64,000 nt of DNA from CAYZWU01 sp964482235 (GTDB taxonomy: Bacteria > Planctomycetota > B15-G4 > CAYZWU01): positions 124,001 through 188,000 of the forward strand of contig CAYZWU010000004.1 in assembly GCA_964482235.1 (NCBI GenBank), read 5' to 3'. The notes under the pieces are model-generated. The model was not told where the DNA came from. It did no database searches and saw nothing but the letters and a program-made list of their open reading frames with translations. The position numbers were made by a program, and so were the translations under genes. Positions 34,563-42,866 of this stretch are shown piece by piece; positions within the stretch are counted from its first letter, which is position 1, and every line of letters starts with the position of its first letter.

Positions 34563-35432
34563 TCAGCGATCTTCCGGAAGGTCGTCATCCCGTGCCGTCA
34601 AGGCAGCTCCCAGGGCCCCCGTGAACTGGGGATCCGGGGGAACGAGGACCTCTTTTCCGAGAGATTCGGCAAGAGCTTCAACAAGAATTGCATTGTGCTG
34701 GACGACGCCGCCGGTGAGGATCACGTCCCCTTCGGTGAAGCGGTCCATCTCCACGATCCGGTTGACCACGGACTGGAAGGCCCCCCGGATGATGTTCTCC
34801 ACACGCTCGCCGCGGCGGATGTAGGCCAGGATCTCGGTCTTGGCGAATACGGTGCAGAAACTGCCCAGGGTGAACTTCCGGTCGGCTGCCCGGGCCAGCG
34901 AGTCGAGCTTCTCCAGGGGGATCTCGAGGCGCGCCGCGATCTCCTCTAGAAAGGCCCCCGTGCCGGCGGCGCACTTGCGGTTCATCTTGAAGCCGAGCCG
35001 CCGACCGTCCCCGGCAATCTGGATGATCTTGCTGTCCTGGCCGCCGATGTCCACGATCACGGCCCTGCCGGGAAAATAAAAATAGCATCCGTGTCCGTGG
35101 CAGGTGATTTCCGTGACGCTCCTTGCGGCGAATTCGACGTTGCTGCGTCCGTAGCCCGTGGCCACGCATCGGGTCACGCTGCTCTCCCGCGCGCCCAGGG
35201 CATCGAGAGCGTTGTCCAGCGCCGTGCGAGCCGAAGCCTTGTAGTCGACGCCGGACTTCCGGACATGCTTGGCGAGGATGGCGCCTTCCTTGCCGATGAG
35301 AACGACCTTGGTGGCCGACGCGCCCACATCGACGCCGCAGAACAGCGCAGGCAGCTCGGGCGCTCCCTCTTTCCCGGTATTCGATTCTGAATCCACGTGC
35401 CGCCTCTTGCTCACATCCGCCTTGCCGCTCAA
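34563..35432 (-). CDS. ATPase/activator of benzoyl-CoA reductase / 2-hydroxyacyl-CoA dehydratase type
   Basis: A ~289-residue ASKHA-fold ATPase of the BadF/BadG/BcrA/BcrD/HgdC family. Motifs: phosphate-1 VDVGASATKVVLIG, phosphate-2 VDIGGQDSKIIQ, and two cysteines that hold the bridging [4Fe-4S] cluster at the dimer interface (RKCAAGTGAF and SFCTVFAKTE). It passes electrons from ferredoxin to its partner enzyme on ATP hydrolysis. No ATG start is possible: a TTG at 35432 overlaps the stop of the upstream gene, and a GTG at 35414 follows AAGGCGG; either may be used. Only one such ATPase is present, whereas class I benzoyl-CoA reductase normally has two different ones. Confidence 0.88.
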   Translation of the reverse strand: MSGKADVSKRRHVDSESNTGKEGAPELPALFCGVDVGASATKVVLIGKEGAILAKHVRKSGVDYKASARTALDNALDALGARESSVTRCVATGYGRSNVEFAARSVTEITCHGHGCYFYFPGRAVIVDIGGQDSKIIQIAGDGRRLGFKMNRKCAAGTGAFLEEIAARLEIPLEKLDSLARAADRKFTLGSFCTVFAKTEILAYIRRGERVENIIRGAFQSVVNRIVEMDRFTEGDVILTGGVVQHNAILVEALAESLGKEVLVPPDPQFTGALGAALTARDDDLPEDR

Positions 35433-36670
35433 CTGACGAGCTGTTCCACGAAGGCCTCGATGTTAGTGCGGGACTGCTCCTCGGAGTAGCAGCGCAGGTC
35501 GTTCAGGTCGCCGTTGATGGTGAGGCACGCGACGCCGAGCTTCTTCGCCAGCCGCTCCGGCATGCCGTACCGGCAGTTCGAGTTGTTCGGGCATGTCTTG
35601 GCATCGTGAAAGAGGATGCCGTTCACCCGGTATTCCTTCACCATGCGGTCGAGATAGCTCTCCTTGTAGTCCTCGGAGCGGGTGATGAAGAGCTCGGTGT
35701 AGGCCCGGGCCATGCTCCGGAACGGATCGGCCGGATCGAGAGCCTCGAAGATCCAGCTGTTGCAGTATGTGGATGCCACCACGCAGGCATCGAGCTGCAT
35801 GAACAGCTCGGAATGCTCCCTGAGCTTACCCCAGATCGGCATCCCCTCCCAGTAGATGCGATGCCGCTCGCTGTCCACCGCCGCGACGCCCTGCCCGATC
35901 CGCTCCTCGAGCTCGGCGGTCAGGGCCTCGTAGTAATCGATCGCCCGATCCGTTCCACGGAGCACCACGGCAGGCCCCATGTGGATCGTGCCGTCGAAGA
36001 AACTGATCGGCGACGGAACATGGGTGGCCGAACGGAGGACCTTCTTCCAGAGCTCCGTGGTCTTTCGGGACAGGTCGGTGATTCGCTCGAGCTCGCTGCG
36101 GTCGAGGCTCTTCCCGGCCACCTTCTCCAGGACGGGAACCATCTCCTCGAGCTGCGCCGTCACGTAATCGAGATCCGTTTCCGTGAGGTCGCCGAGTCCG
36201 CGCGGCGTCTCCACCCCCGCTATCGGCACGTCGAACTCCTTCCGGTAGTACTCGAACCAGTCCTTCACGTCGCGGCACTGGTTGGTGTTGTAGACGAGCA
36301 CGTCGGGCCTGGGCACCTCCTCCATGCCGGGAAAGGCGCCCGAGAGGGGGGTCTTCTTCTCCAGGTACGATCCGATGTCGCTCGTCAGGTAGGAGCAGAT
36401 GTCGGGAGAGTATCCGATGGCGTTGGCCGCGGGGATCAGATCCATCGCCATGCGGGAGGCGCCGAGGAGGGCGCCGTGGTTTTCGGGAAAGTAGACCAGG
36501 AATCCCAAGGCCCGGAGCAGCTCGGCCGGTCCCACGCTCGTGCACCACGCGATCTTTTGCGAACCGCTCTTCGCCGCCTCGTTCAGTTCCATGAAGTACT
36601 CGCCCATGAACTTCTTCATCAGGCCGGTGGATTTGATCTTCTTGAAGCTAGCCTTTTTGTCGCTGGACAT
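35429..36670 (-). CDS. BcrB-type subunit of benzoyl-CoA reductase / 2-hydroxyacyl-CoA dehydratase family
   Basis: A 413-residue FeS protein of the HgdB/BcrB family. Segments I recognise as BcrB-like include IAWCTSVGPAELLRALGF, YSPDICSYLTSDIGSYL, YNTNQCRDVKDWFEYY, YWEGMPIWGKL, STYCNSWIFEALDP and HDAKTCPNNSNCRYGMP; the conserved cysteines in these are candidate cluster ligands. Class I benzoyl-CoA reductase uses BcrB with BcrC to reduce the aromatic ring at very low potential. Here no second catalytic subunit accompanies it. It is the first gene of a tight operon (four-base overlap with the ATPase). AAGGAG precedes the ATG. Alternatives are a homodimeric double-cubane protein or a 2-hydroxyacyl-CoA dehydratase half. 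Confidence 0.8.
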   Translation of the reverse strand: MSSDKKASFKKIKSTGLMKKFMGEYFMELNEAAKSGSQKIAWCTSVGPAELLRALGFLVYFPENHGALLGASRMAMDLIPAANAIGYSPDICSYLTSDIGSYLEKKTPLSGAFPGMEEVPRPDVLVYNTNQCRDVKDWFEYYRKEFDVPIAGVETPRGLGDLTETDLDYVTAQLEEMVPVLEKVAGKSLDRSELERITDLSRKTTELWKKVLRSATHVPSPISFFDGTIHMGPAVVLRGTDRAIDYYEALTAELEERIGQGVAAVDSERHRIYWEGMPIWGKLREHSELFMQLDACVVASTYCNSWIFEALDPADPFRSMARAYTELFITRSEDYKESYLDRMVKEYRVNGILFHDAKTCPNNSNCRYGMPERLAKKLGVACLTINGDLNDLRCYSEEQSRTNIEAFVEQLVS

Positions 36671-36723
36671 GACGTCGTTCTCCTTACACGTCGTGATTCG
36701 TACCGCCCTTTTCGCGCCTCACA

Positions 36724-36751
36724 ATTGTAGGGAAAGAGATGACCTTGTCCA
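36724..36751 (-). promoter_or_regulatory. Promoter of the leftward reductase operon
   Basis: Read on the minus strand: TGGACA (36751-36746), 16-base spacer, TACAAT (36729-36724). Both boxes match the sigma-70 consensus at five of six positions and lie 54 bases before the start codon at 36670. Confidence 0.7.
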
Positions 36752-36781
36752 GAACAGGTTCTTCGAAGTCGCGCCGGCGCC

Positions 36782-36869
36782 GTGAGCCCCCCGGTGTATC
36801 GCCGCACGCACCCCGGTGCGTCGCCGTGCACCCCCCGACGCGCCACCATGCGCGCCCCCCGGCACGATG
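36782..36869. repeat. Four-copy 22-bp degenerate tandem repeat in a divergent control region
   Basis: Units at 36782-36803, 36804-36825, 36826-36847 and 36848-36869. Units 1 and 2 agree at 17 of 22 positions by eye; all share a central run of four to six C followed by G. The array lies 30 bases upstream of the -35 of the leftward promoter and 19 bases upstream of the -35 of the rightward promoter. A 22-bp period is two helical turns, which would place bound proteins on one face. Confidence 0.7.
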
Positions 36870-36888
36870 CTGTTTTTGGAGAGACTGT

Positions 36889-36917
36889 TTGACTTGTGCC
36901 AGGCCCCGCGATATGAA
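36889..36917 (+). promoter_or_regulatory. Promoter of the rightward SDR/thiolase operon
   Basis: TTGACT at 36889-36894, 17-base spacer, TATGAA at 36912-36917, about 120 bases before the SDR start codon. Confidence 0.6.
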
Positions 36918-37037
36918 TTTACTTCCCAGCGGTTATTTCTTCGACAAATCATGGTTGTCTCGGAAATATCCTGACTCAAGAACGGCACCGTTGGTTTCAT
37001 TCCCTGCCGGCGCCATTCACAGTGACAGGAGGAAGGC

Positions 37038-37787
37038 ATGGATCTCGGACTTCAAGGTAAGAACGCAATCGTCACGGGCGGCAGCATGGGCATCGGCACG
37101 GCAACGGCACTGGCTCTCGCCGCGGAAGGCTGCAACGTGGCAATCAACTATCGCCGCCACGACACCGAGGCTAAGGAGGTCGTGAAGGCGATCGAGGAGA
37201 TGGGACGACAGGGCCTGGCAGTCCAGGCCGACGTGGCCAGCCACGGCGACGCGGCCAAGATGGTCGACCAGGTCGTCGAGGAGCTCGGCGGCCTCGACAT
37301 CATGGTCTGCAACGCAGGCATCAACTGGGACGGCGTCATCTGGAAGATGACCGAGCAGCAGTGGGACCAGGTGATCAACGTCAACCTGAAGGGCTACTTC
37401 AACTACAACCAGGCCGCCGCCAAGGTTTTCATGGAGCAGAAGGGCGGCAAGATCGTCAACATCTCATCGATCAACGGACTCAGGGGCAAGTTCGGGCAGG
37501 CGAACTACTCCGCCTCCAAGGGCGGCGAGATCGCCATGAGCAAGGCCCTGGCGCGAGAGCTCGGCAAGTTCAACGTCAACGTCAACGTGGTGGCCCCAGG
37601 CATGGTGATGACCGAGATGGCGCGGAAGATCCCCCCGGAGTTCCTGAACAAGGCGGTGGACGAGACAGTGCTGGGCCGCATCGCCACGCCGGAAGAGTGC
37701 GCCGACGTGATCGCCTTTCTCTGTTCCGACAAGTCGCGCCACATCACGGGCGAGGTGATCAAGGTCGACGGAGGCCAGTACATCTGA
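37038..37787 (+). CDS. Short-chain dehydrogenase/reductase (FabG-like)
   Basis: A 249-residue classical SDR: TGGSMGIGTATA nucleotide-binding loop, NAG strand, Ser in NISSINGLRG, and the YSASK catalytic Tyr/Lys pair. It interconverts a beta-hydroxyacyl and beta-ketoacyl group or a secondary alcohol and ketone. Being first in an operon with an SCP2-type thiolase and a DUF35 protein, it most likely makes the 3-ketoacyl-CoA that the thiolase cleaves, as BbsCD does for BbsAB in toluene degradation. ACAGGAGGAAGGC is a very strong ribosome site. Confidence 0.88.
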   Translation: MDLGLQGKNAIVTGGSMGIGTATALALAAEGCNVAINYRRHDTEAKEVVKAIEEMGRQGLAVQADVASHGDAAKMVDQVVEELGGLDIMVCNAGINWDGVIWKMTEQQWDQVINVNLKGYFNYNQAAAKVFMEQKGGKIVNISSINGLRGKFGQANYSASKGGEIAMSKALARELGKFNVNVNVVAPGMVMTEMARKIPPEFLNKAVDETVLGRIATPEECADVIAFLCSDKSRHITGEVIKVDGGQYI

Positions 37788-37854
37788 TTCGTGCCGCTGT
37801 CCGGCGCAGTCGTTTTCCTCATCGGGTGACCCGACAATTTGGAGAAATGAAGAC

Positions 37855-39009
37855 ATGACGAGAGTGGGAATCATCGGCATCGGGCACGGCGTCTTCGGCC
37901 GGCGCAGCGATGCCACGGTCCAGGAGCTGGCCTTCGAGGCTTTCCGGTCGGCCATGGAGGACGCCGGGATCGGGCGCGAAGAGCTCGACGCCTCGGTGAT
38001 CGGCTCGGTCCCCGAGTATCACAAGCAGCGCTCCCTGCCGGGAGTGGTGCAGGAGTATCTCGGTCTCAATCCGAAGCCCACATGGCTAACCGAGGTGGCC
38101 TGCGCGTCGGGAAGCGCGGCCATCCGCACGGCATGGATGTCGATCAAGGCAGGCGTCCATTCCATGGTGGCCGTGCTCGGCTGCCAGAAGATGACGGAGC
38201 TCTCGACGCCGGAGATCCTGGCGCTCATGGGCCGCGTGGGCGAGGTGCAGTGGGAGTCCGGTTTCGGCACGACGTTCCCCGCCTACTACGCCATGTTCGC
38301 CGAGCGGCACATGCACGAGTTCGGCACGACGCGCGACCAGCTCCTGGAAGTGGCGGTGAAGAACCACTACTACGGCGCCAGGAATCCCAACGCCCTCTTC
38401 CAGAAGGAGATCACCCTGGAGAAGGCCAGGGCATCGGAGGAGGTGGCCACGCCGCTCCAGGTCTACGACTGCTGCGCCAATGCCGACGGCGCGGCCTGCC
38501 TGATCCTGGCCTCCGAGGACAAGGCGAAGGCGATCTCCAAGAACCCGGTCTGGCTCGACGGGATGAGCTGCGCCACGGCCAGCATGTCGGTCCTCAGGCG
38601 TCCGAACCTCGTCGGCCTTCCGAGCGCCGAGCAGGCGGCCGGCGAGGCCTACGCCATGGCCGGCGTCACGGCGAAGGACATCAAGGTGGCCGAGGTGCAC
38701 GACTGCTTCACCGTGGCCGAGCTCATGGCCTACGAGGACCTGGGTTTCTGCGAGAAGGGCGAAGGCGGCGGCTACATCTCCGACCGGCGCGCCTACATCG
38801 GCGGCGAAGTGGCGGTCAACGTGGACGGCGGCCTGAAGTCCAAGGGCCATCCGATCGGCGCCACCGGTGTTTCCATGACCTATGAGATCGCCAGGCAGCT
38901 CCGGGGTGAATGCGGCGAAAGGCAGGTCCCGGAAGCCGACGTAGGCCTCACCCACAACGTGGGCGGGATCGGACAGTATTGCTTCGTCCAGGTGATGAGG
39001 AGGGATTGA
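37855..39009 (+). CDS. SCP2-type thiolase
   Basis: A 384-residue thiolase-fold enzyme of the SCPx/lipid-transfer class. The nucleophilic Cys is in TEVACASGSAAI (~residue 80), the catalytic His in AEVHDCFT, and GHPIGATG plus THNVGGIG complete the active site. These enzymes work with a DUF35 Zn-ribbon partner, which is the next gene, four bases on. The likely reaction is CoA-dependent cleavage of a bulky beta-ketoacyl-CoA. In this context it could handle an aromatic or ring-derived ketoacyl-CoA. Confidence 0.87.
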   Translation: MTRVGIIGIGHGVFGRRSDATVQELAFEAFRSAMEDAGIGREELDASVIGSVPEYHKQRSLPGVVQEYLGLNPKPTWLTEVACASGSAAIRTAWMSIKAGVHSMVAVLGCQKMTELSTPEILALMGRVGEVQWESGFGTTFPAYYAMFAERHMHEFGTTRDQLLEVAVKNHYYGARNPNALFQKEITLEKARASEEVATPLQVYDCCANADGAACLILASEDKAKAISKNPVWLDGMSCATASMSVLRRPNLVGLPSAEQAAGEAYAMAGVTAKDIKVAEVHDCFTVAELMAYEDLGFCEKGEGGGYISDRRAYIGGEVAVNVDGGLKSKGHPIGATGVSMTYEIARQLRGECGERQVPEADVGLTHNVGGIGQYCFVQVMRRD

Positions 39010-39012
39010 GTC

Positions 39013-39453
39013 ATGTTCAAGTGGTTTGGAAAAGTCAATTTCTCCCCCTACACGAAGGTGACCGAATTTGCCGTTCACCTCAAGGACGGGCGCCTGATGG
39101 GATCGCGGTGCCGGAAGTGCGGCGAGGTCTCCTTTCCGCCGCGCGCCGACTGCGGCGCCTGCATGAGCGGGGAGTTCGAGTTCGTCGAGATGAGCGGCAA
39201 GGCCGTTCTTCACACCTTCACCAAGATCGTTGCCGCCCCGACGGGTTTCGAGGACGTGACCCCCTATATCGTGGGCGTCGTGGACCTCGAGGAAGGCGGC
39301 AGGCTGCTGGCCTGGATCGGAGACACCGTCGACGAGAAGGAGATCAAGATCGGCATGGACCTCCAGGTGGTCCCCAGGATCTTCGAGGAGGTCGAGGAGA
39401 TCAAGGTCTACTACAGTCTCGAGAAGGCCGGAACAACGTGGTCGAAGGCCTGA
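39013..39453 (+). CDS. DUF35 OB-fold/Zn-ribbon partner of the thiolase
   Basis: A 146-residue protein with the rubredoxin-like Zn ribbon CRKCGEVSFPPRADCGAC (~residues 36-53), then an OB-fold acyl-CoA-binding domain (TPYIVGVVDLEEGGRLLAWI). In thiolase/DUF35 complexes the OB domain carries or shields CoA. BbsA of anaerobic toluene degradation has the same architecture and also accompanies a thiolase. GAGGAGGGATTG supplies the ribosome site. A strong terminator follows, ending this transcription unit. Confidence 0.87.
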   Translation: MFKWFGKVNFSPYTKVTEFAVHLKDGRLMGSRCRKCGEVSFPPRADCGACMSGEFEFVEMSGKAVLHTFTKIVAAPTGFEDVTPYIVGVVDLEEGGRLLAWIGDTVDEKEIKIGMDLQVVPRIFEEVEEIKVYYSLEKAGTTWSKA

Positions 39454-39464
39454 GAGCCCGATGA

Positions 39465-39490
39465 AAGAGCTTCGACTCGAAGCTCTTTTT
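39465..39490 (+). terminator. Intrinsic terminator after the SDR-thiolase-DUF35 unit
   Basis: A 10-bp stem (AAGAGCTTCG / CGAAGCTCTT) followed by TTTTT ends at 39490, twelve bases past the DUF35 stop. It splits the rightward cluster into two transcription units. Confidence 0.85.
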
Positions 39491-39554
39491 CAACGGTTTC
39501 CCCAGGCCATTTGCTAGAGCCCGGAAGAGGTGACGGGCAGGAAGGAAGGAGAAG

Positions 39555-40685
39555 ATGGGATCGCTGGACTGGATGCCACGCGACAATGAGATCAAGAATC
39601 ACGAGATCTTCGACGACGCCCTTTTCGGGACCGAAGCCCCCTCGGTGATCTACGAGCTCAAACCGGTGAAGGATCCGGACGGAAACAATGTCGAAGGGCT
39701 GAGCACGGCCTGGATCACGCTGAACAATCCGAAGCAGTACAACTCGTACACGACCGAGATGGCCAAGGCGGTCATTGCAGGCTTCTCGAAGGCCTCCATG
39801 GACCGGAGCGTCGTGCTGGCCGTGTTCACCGCGGCTGGCGACAAGGCGTTCTGCACGGGCGGCAACACGAAGGAATATGCCGAGTACTACTCCGGCCGGC
39901 CTGCCGAGTACGGTTCCTACATGGACATCTTCAACGGGATGGTGGACGCCATCCTGATGTGCAAGAAGCCCGTGATCTGCCGCGTTAACGGGATGCGGAT
40001 CGCCGGCGGCCAGGAGATCGGCATGGCCTGCGACCTGACCTATTCGTCCGACCTGGCGATATTCGGCCAGGCCGGCCCCCGCCACGGCTCGGCCCCTGAC
40101 GGCGGCTCCACCGATTTTCTGCCCTGGTACCTCACCATCGAGAAGGCCATCTACAACTGCGTCTCCTGCGAGATGTGGTCGGCTTACAAGATGGAGCGCC
40201 TCGGCCTGATCACAAAGGCCGTCCCGGTGCTGAAGGACGGCGCCAGGTTCGTCCGCAACCCCCTGATCGTCACCGACAGGTACGTGGATGACGGCGAGAT
40301 CGTCTACGGCGATCCGAAAAGCGGCGATGCGGCGAAGGAGGGAAAGGCACTCCTCAAGTCCCTTCCCGTCGACTTCTCCGCGCTGGACGCGGCCATCGAC
40401 AAACTCACCTGGACGTTCACCAACCTCTTCCCAGGCTGCCTGATGAAATCGATCGACGGGATCCGGATGAAGAAGAAGTTCTTCTGGGATCAGTCAAAGA
40501 TCGTGAACCGCCACTGGCTGGCAGCCAACATGGCCACCGAGGCGCACCTCGGCTTCAACGCCTTCAACACGAAGAAGATCACCGGCGAGGATGTGATCGA
40601 TTTTGTGAAGTACCGCCAGCTCATGGCGGAAGGACGAGCTTTCGACGAGTCGTTCATGTCCGAGGTGATGGGCAAGCCGAAATAG
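39555..40685 (+). CDS. bamA: 6-oxocyclohex-1-ene-1-carbonyl-CoA hydrolase (ring-opening hydrolase)
   Basis: A 376-residue crotonase-superfamily enzyme that I recognise as BamA/Oah, which adds water to and opens the alicyclic ring to give 3-hydroxypimeloyl-CoA in anaerobic benzoyl-CoA degradation. Diagnostic stretches: LNNPKQYNSYTTEMAKAVI, GDKAFCTGGNTKEYAEYYSG, RVNGMRIAGGQEIGMACDL, and FGQAGPRHGSAPDGGSTDFLP, plus the long C-terminal extension that ordinary enoyl-CoA hydratases (~260 residues) lack. BamA is widely used as a marker of anaerobic aromatic degraders. AGGAAGGAAGGAG lies before the ATG. The next gene (HyuA) is 78 bases away on the same strand. No dienoyl-CoA hydratase or 6-hydroxy dehydrogenase is adjacent, which is unusual. 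Confidence 0.88.
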   Translation: MGSLDWMPRDNEIKNHEIFDDALFGTEAPSVIYELKPVKDPDGNNVEGLSTAWITLNNPKQYNSYTTEMAKAVIAGFSKASMDRSVVLAVFTAAGDKAFCTGGNTKEYAEYYSGRPAEYGSYMDIFNGMVDAILMCKKPVICRVNGMRIAGGQEIGMACDLTYSSDLAIFGQAGPRHGSAPDGGSTDFLPWYLTIEKAIYNCVSCEMWSAYKMERLGLITKAVPVLKDGARFVRNPLIVTDRYVDDGEIVYGDPKSGDAAKEGKALLKSLPVDFSALDAAIDKLTWTFTNLFPGCLMKSIDGIRMKKKFFWDQSKIVNRHWLAANMATEAHLGFNAFNTKKITGEDVIDFVKYRQLMAEGRAFDESFMSEVMGKPK

Positions 40686-40763
40686 GCGCGGGGATCGGGA
40701 AGCCTTGATTTCTGTCGCGGCGGCGCCAGTGACAATCGACGCGCTTTCGAGGGAGGACGGCCT

Positions 40764-42866
40764 ATGCCTTTGAAGATCGGCGTGGATGTGGGCGGAACGT
40801 TCACCGACTTCCTGGTTGTCGATGACACGGGACAATCCACGATCCACAAGGTGCTCTCCACTCCCGGCGATCCCTCGGTGGGAATGATGAACGGGCTCTC
40901 GCAGATCGCCCGGTCGCGCGGGTTCGACATCGAGGAGCTCGCCCGGCAGGTGGAGGCCATCGTCCACGGCACCACGGTCACGACCAACGTGACCCTGACG
41001 CGGACAGGGGCGTCCACCGGGCTCATCACCACGCGCGGCGTGCGCGACGCCCTGGAGATGCGTCGCGGAATCCGGGAAGAGCAGTACAACAACCGGTACA
41101 CCAACGTCCCCCCCCTCGTTCCCCGCTGGCTGCGCTGCGGCCTCGGGGGGCGGCTCGATTACGCGGGCCGCGAAATCGAGCCCGTCGATGAAGCGGCGCT
41201 TCTCGAGGCGATCGAGCTCTTCCGGCGAGACGGCGTTCAGGCCGTGTCGATCTGCATGATGAACTCCTTCGCCAACCCGGCGCACGAGGAGGCGGCCGCC
41301 CGGATCGTGGAGGAAGCCTATCCCGACGCCTATCTCACCGTGTCGTCCCGTCTCCTTCCCTCGATCCGCTTCTACGACCGCGTGAGCACCACGGTTTTGA
41401 ACTCCTACGTGGGACCCACGCTGAAGAGCTACCTCGGCAACCTGACGGCGAAGCTCGCCGAGATCGGCTTCGATGGGATCCTCCTGATCATGCAGTCCAA
41501 CGGCGGCGTGGTGAGCCCGGAGCTGGCCAGCGAGAGGGCGGCCATGACCCTCCTCTCCGGCCCTGCGGCCGGACCGGGCGCGGGAATGATCTACACGGAG
41601 GACCTCGGCTTCAGGGATTACATCACCGTGGACATGGGCGGGACGAGCTTCGACGCCGCCCTGGTTCGCGACGGCGTCCCGCAGACCGCCTCCGAGGGCA
41701 GCATCAACCGGTACCGTCTCGCCCTGCCGATGCTCGAGATCGTGACGATCGGCGCCGGAGGCGGCAGCATCGGCTGGATCGACGAGGGCGGCCTGCTCAG
41801 GATGGGACCGCAGAGCGCCGGCGCCGATCCCGGCCCGGCCTGCTACGGCAAGGGCGGTGAGGAACCGGCCTGCACGGACGCCGATCTCCTCCTCGGGTAT
41901 CTCGATCCCGTTTTCTTCGCCGGTGGCAAGCTCGCTCTCGACCTCGAGGCCGCGGAAAGGGCCGTGGGGCGCAAGATCGCCGATCCCCTCGGGATCGACG
42001 CGGCCGATGCGGCAGCGGGCATGTACCGCGTGATCAACACCAACATGGCGCACGGCGTGCGCGAGGTCTCGATCAAGCGCGGCCACGATCCGAGGGAGTT
42101 CCCCCTTGTCGTGGCCGGCGGCGCCGGCCCCCTCCATGCCTGCATGATCTGCCAGGAGCTGGAGATCCCCCTCTTCATCGTGCCGCGCGAATCGTCGATC
42201 TTCTGCGCCGCCGGCATGCTCCTCTCCGACCTCAAGCACGACTTCGTCCGTTCCCTCGTGGCCCGGATGGACCGCCTCGACTCCCTCGACCTGAAGAAGG
42301 TTGTCGACGAGATGAAGGCCGAGGGAGACGGCACGCTGGCCCAGGAGAACATCCCACCCGACAGGAGACGGTTCGACCCTGCTCTCGACATGCGGTACGT
42401 TAACCAGTACCATGAGGTCACCTGCCCCGCATCGCTGGATGATCTTGCCGGGGGCGGCTTCGAGCGGCTCATCGCCGGCTTCCACGCCGAGCACAACAGG
42501 CTCTACGGCTACTCCCTCGAGGACGAGGGCACCCCGGTGGAGCTGATCAACGTGCGCCTGAGCGCCGTGGGGATCACGGAGAAACCCCGCTTCAACAAGA
42601 GGGCCGAAGCCGGCTCCGACGCCTCGACCGCTCTCAAGGGCGAGCGCTCCGTCTTCGTCCCCGAGCACGGGGCCTTCGAGACGGCGCCGGTATACGACGG
42701 CCACGCCCTGAAACGCGGCAACTTCATCACCGGCCCCGCCCTGATCGAGCAGGTGAACACCACTCTCTTCGTGAGCGCGGCCTTCGATGCGGCCTGCGAT
42801 CCCATGGGCTCTTTTGTTGTGTACCGGAAAGGATACGACGTCACCGCGCTGGGGGTGGACTCATGA
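40764..42866 (+). CDS. Hydantoinase/oxoprolinase A-type subunit (possible ketone carboxylase subunit)
   Basis: A 700-residue HyuA-family protein with an N-terminal ASKHA ATP-binding core: KIGVDVGGTFTDFLV, then VHGTTVTTNVTLTRTG, GPAAGPGAGM, VDMGGTSFDAALV and GAGGGSIGW. The family covers hydantoinases, 5-oxoprolinases and the ATP-dependent acetone and acetophenone carboxylases, which phosphorylate an enolised substrate. It overlaps the HyuB gene by four bases. Sitting directly after bamA, a role in carboxylating a ketone that feeds the aromatic pathway is attractive; amidohydrolysis of a cyclic imide is the alternative. GGGAGGACGG precedes the ATG. Confidence 0.87.
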   Translation: MPLKIGVDVGGTFTDFLVVDDTGQSTIHKVLSTPGDPSVGMMNGLSQIARSRGFDIEELARQVEAIVHGTTVTTNVTLTRTGASTGLITTRGVRDALEMRRGIREEQYNNRYTNVPPLVPRWLRCGLGGRLDYAGREIEPVDEAALLEAIELFRRDGVQAVSICMMNSFANPAHEEAAARIVEEAYPDAYLTVSSRLLPSIRFYDRVSTTVLNSYVGPTLKSYLGNLTAKLAEIGFDGILLIMQSNGGVVSPELASERAAMTLLSGPAAGPGAGMIYTEDLGFRDYITVDMGGTSFDAALVRDGVPQTASEGSINRYRLALPMLEIVTIGAGGGSIGWIDEGGLLRMGPQSAGADPGPACYGKGGEEPACTDADLLLGYLDPVFFAGGKLALDLEAAERAVGRKIADPLGIDAADAAAGMYRVINTNMAHGVREVSIKRGHDPREFPLVVAGGAGPLHACMICQELEIPLFIVPRESSIFCAAGMLLSDLKHDFVRSLVARMDRLDSLDLKKVVDEMKAEGDGTLAQENIPPDRRRFDPALDMRYVNQYHEVTCPASLDDLAGGGFERLIAGFHAEHNRLYGYSLEDEGTPVELINVRLSAVGITEKPRFNKRAEAGSDASTALKGERSVFVPEHGAFETAPVYDGHALKRGNFITGPALIEQVNTTLFVSAAFDAACDPMGSFVVYRKGYDVTALGVDS

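Noticed and set aside
36782..36869. The tandem array as a CRISPR
   Set aside because: Units are directly adjacent with no spacers and are degenerate; no cas genes are in the window.
40494..42704. A 736-codon open frame antisense to hyuA, and similar long antisense frames at 42509-44479, 45888-47531 and 57175-59325
   Set aside because: They mirror strong coding genes on the other strand in GC-rich DNA, have no recognisable domains, and consist of the low-complexity Arg/Gly/His/Asp-rich sequence expected of shadow frames.
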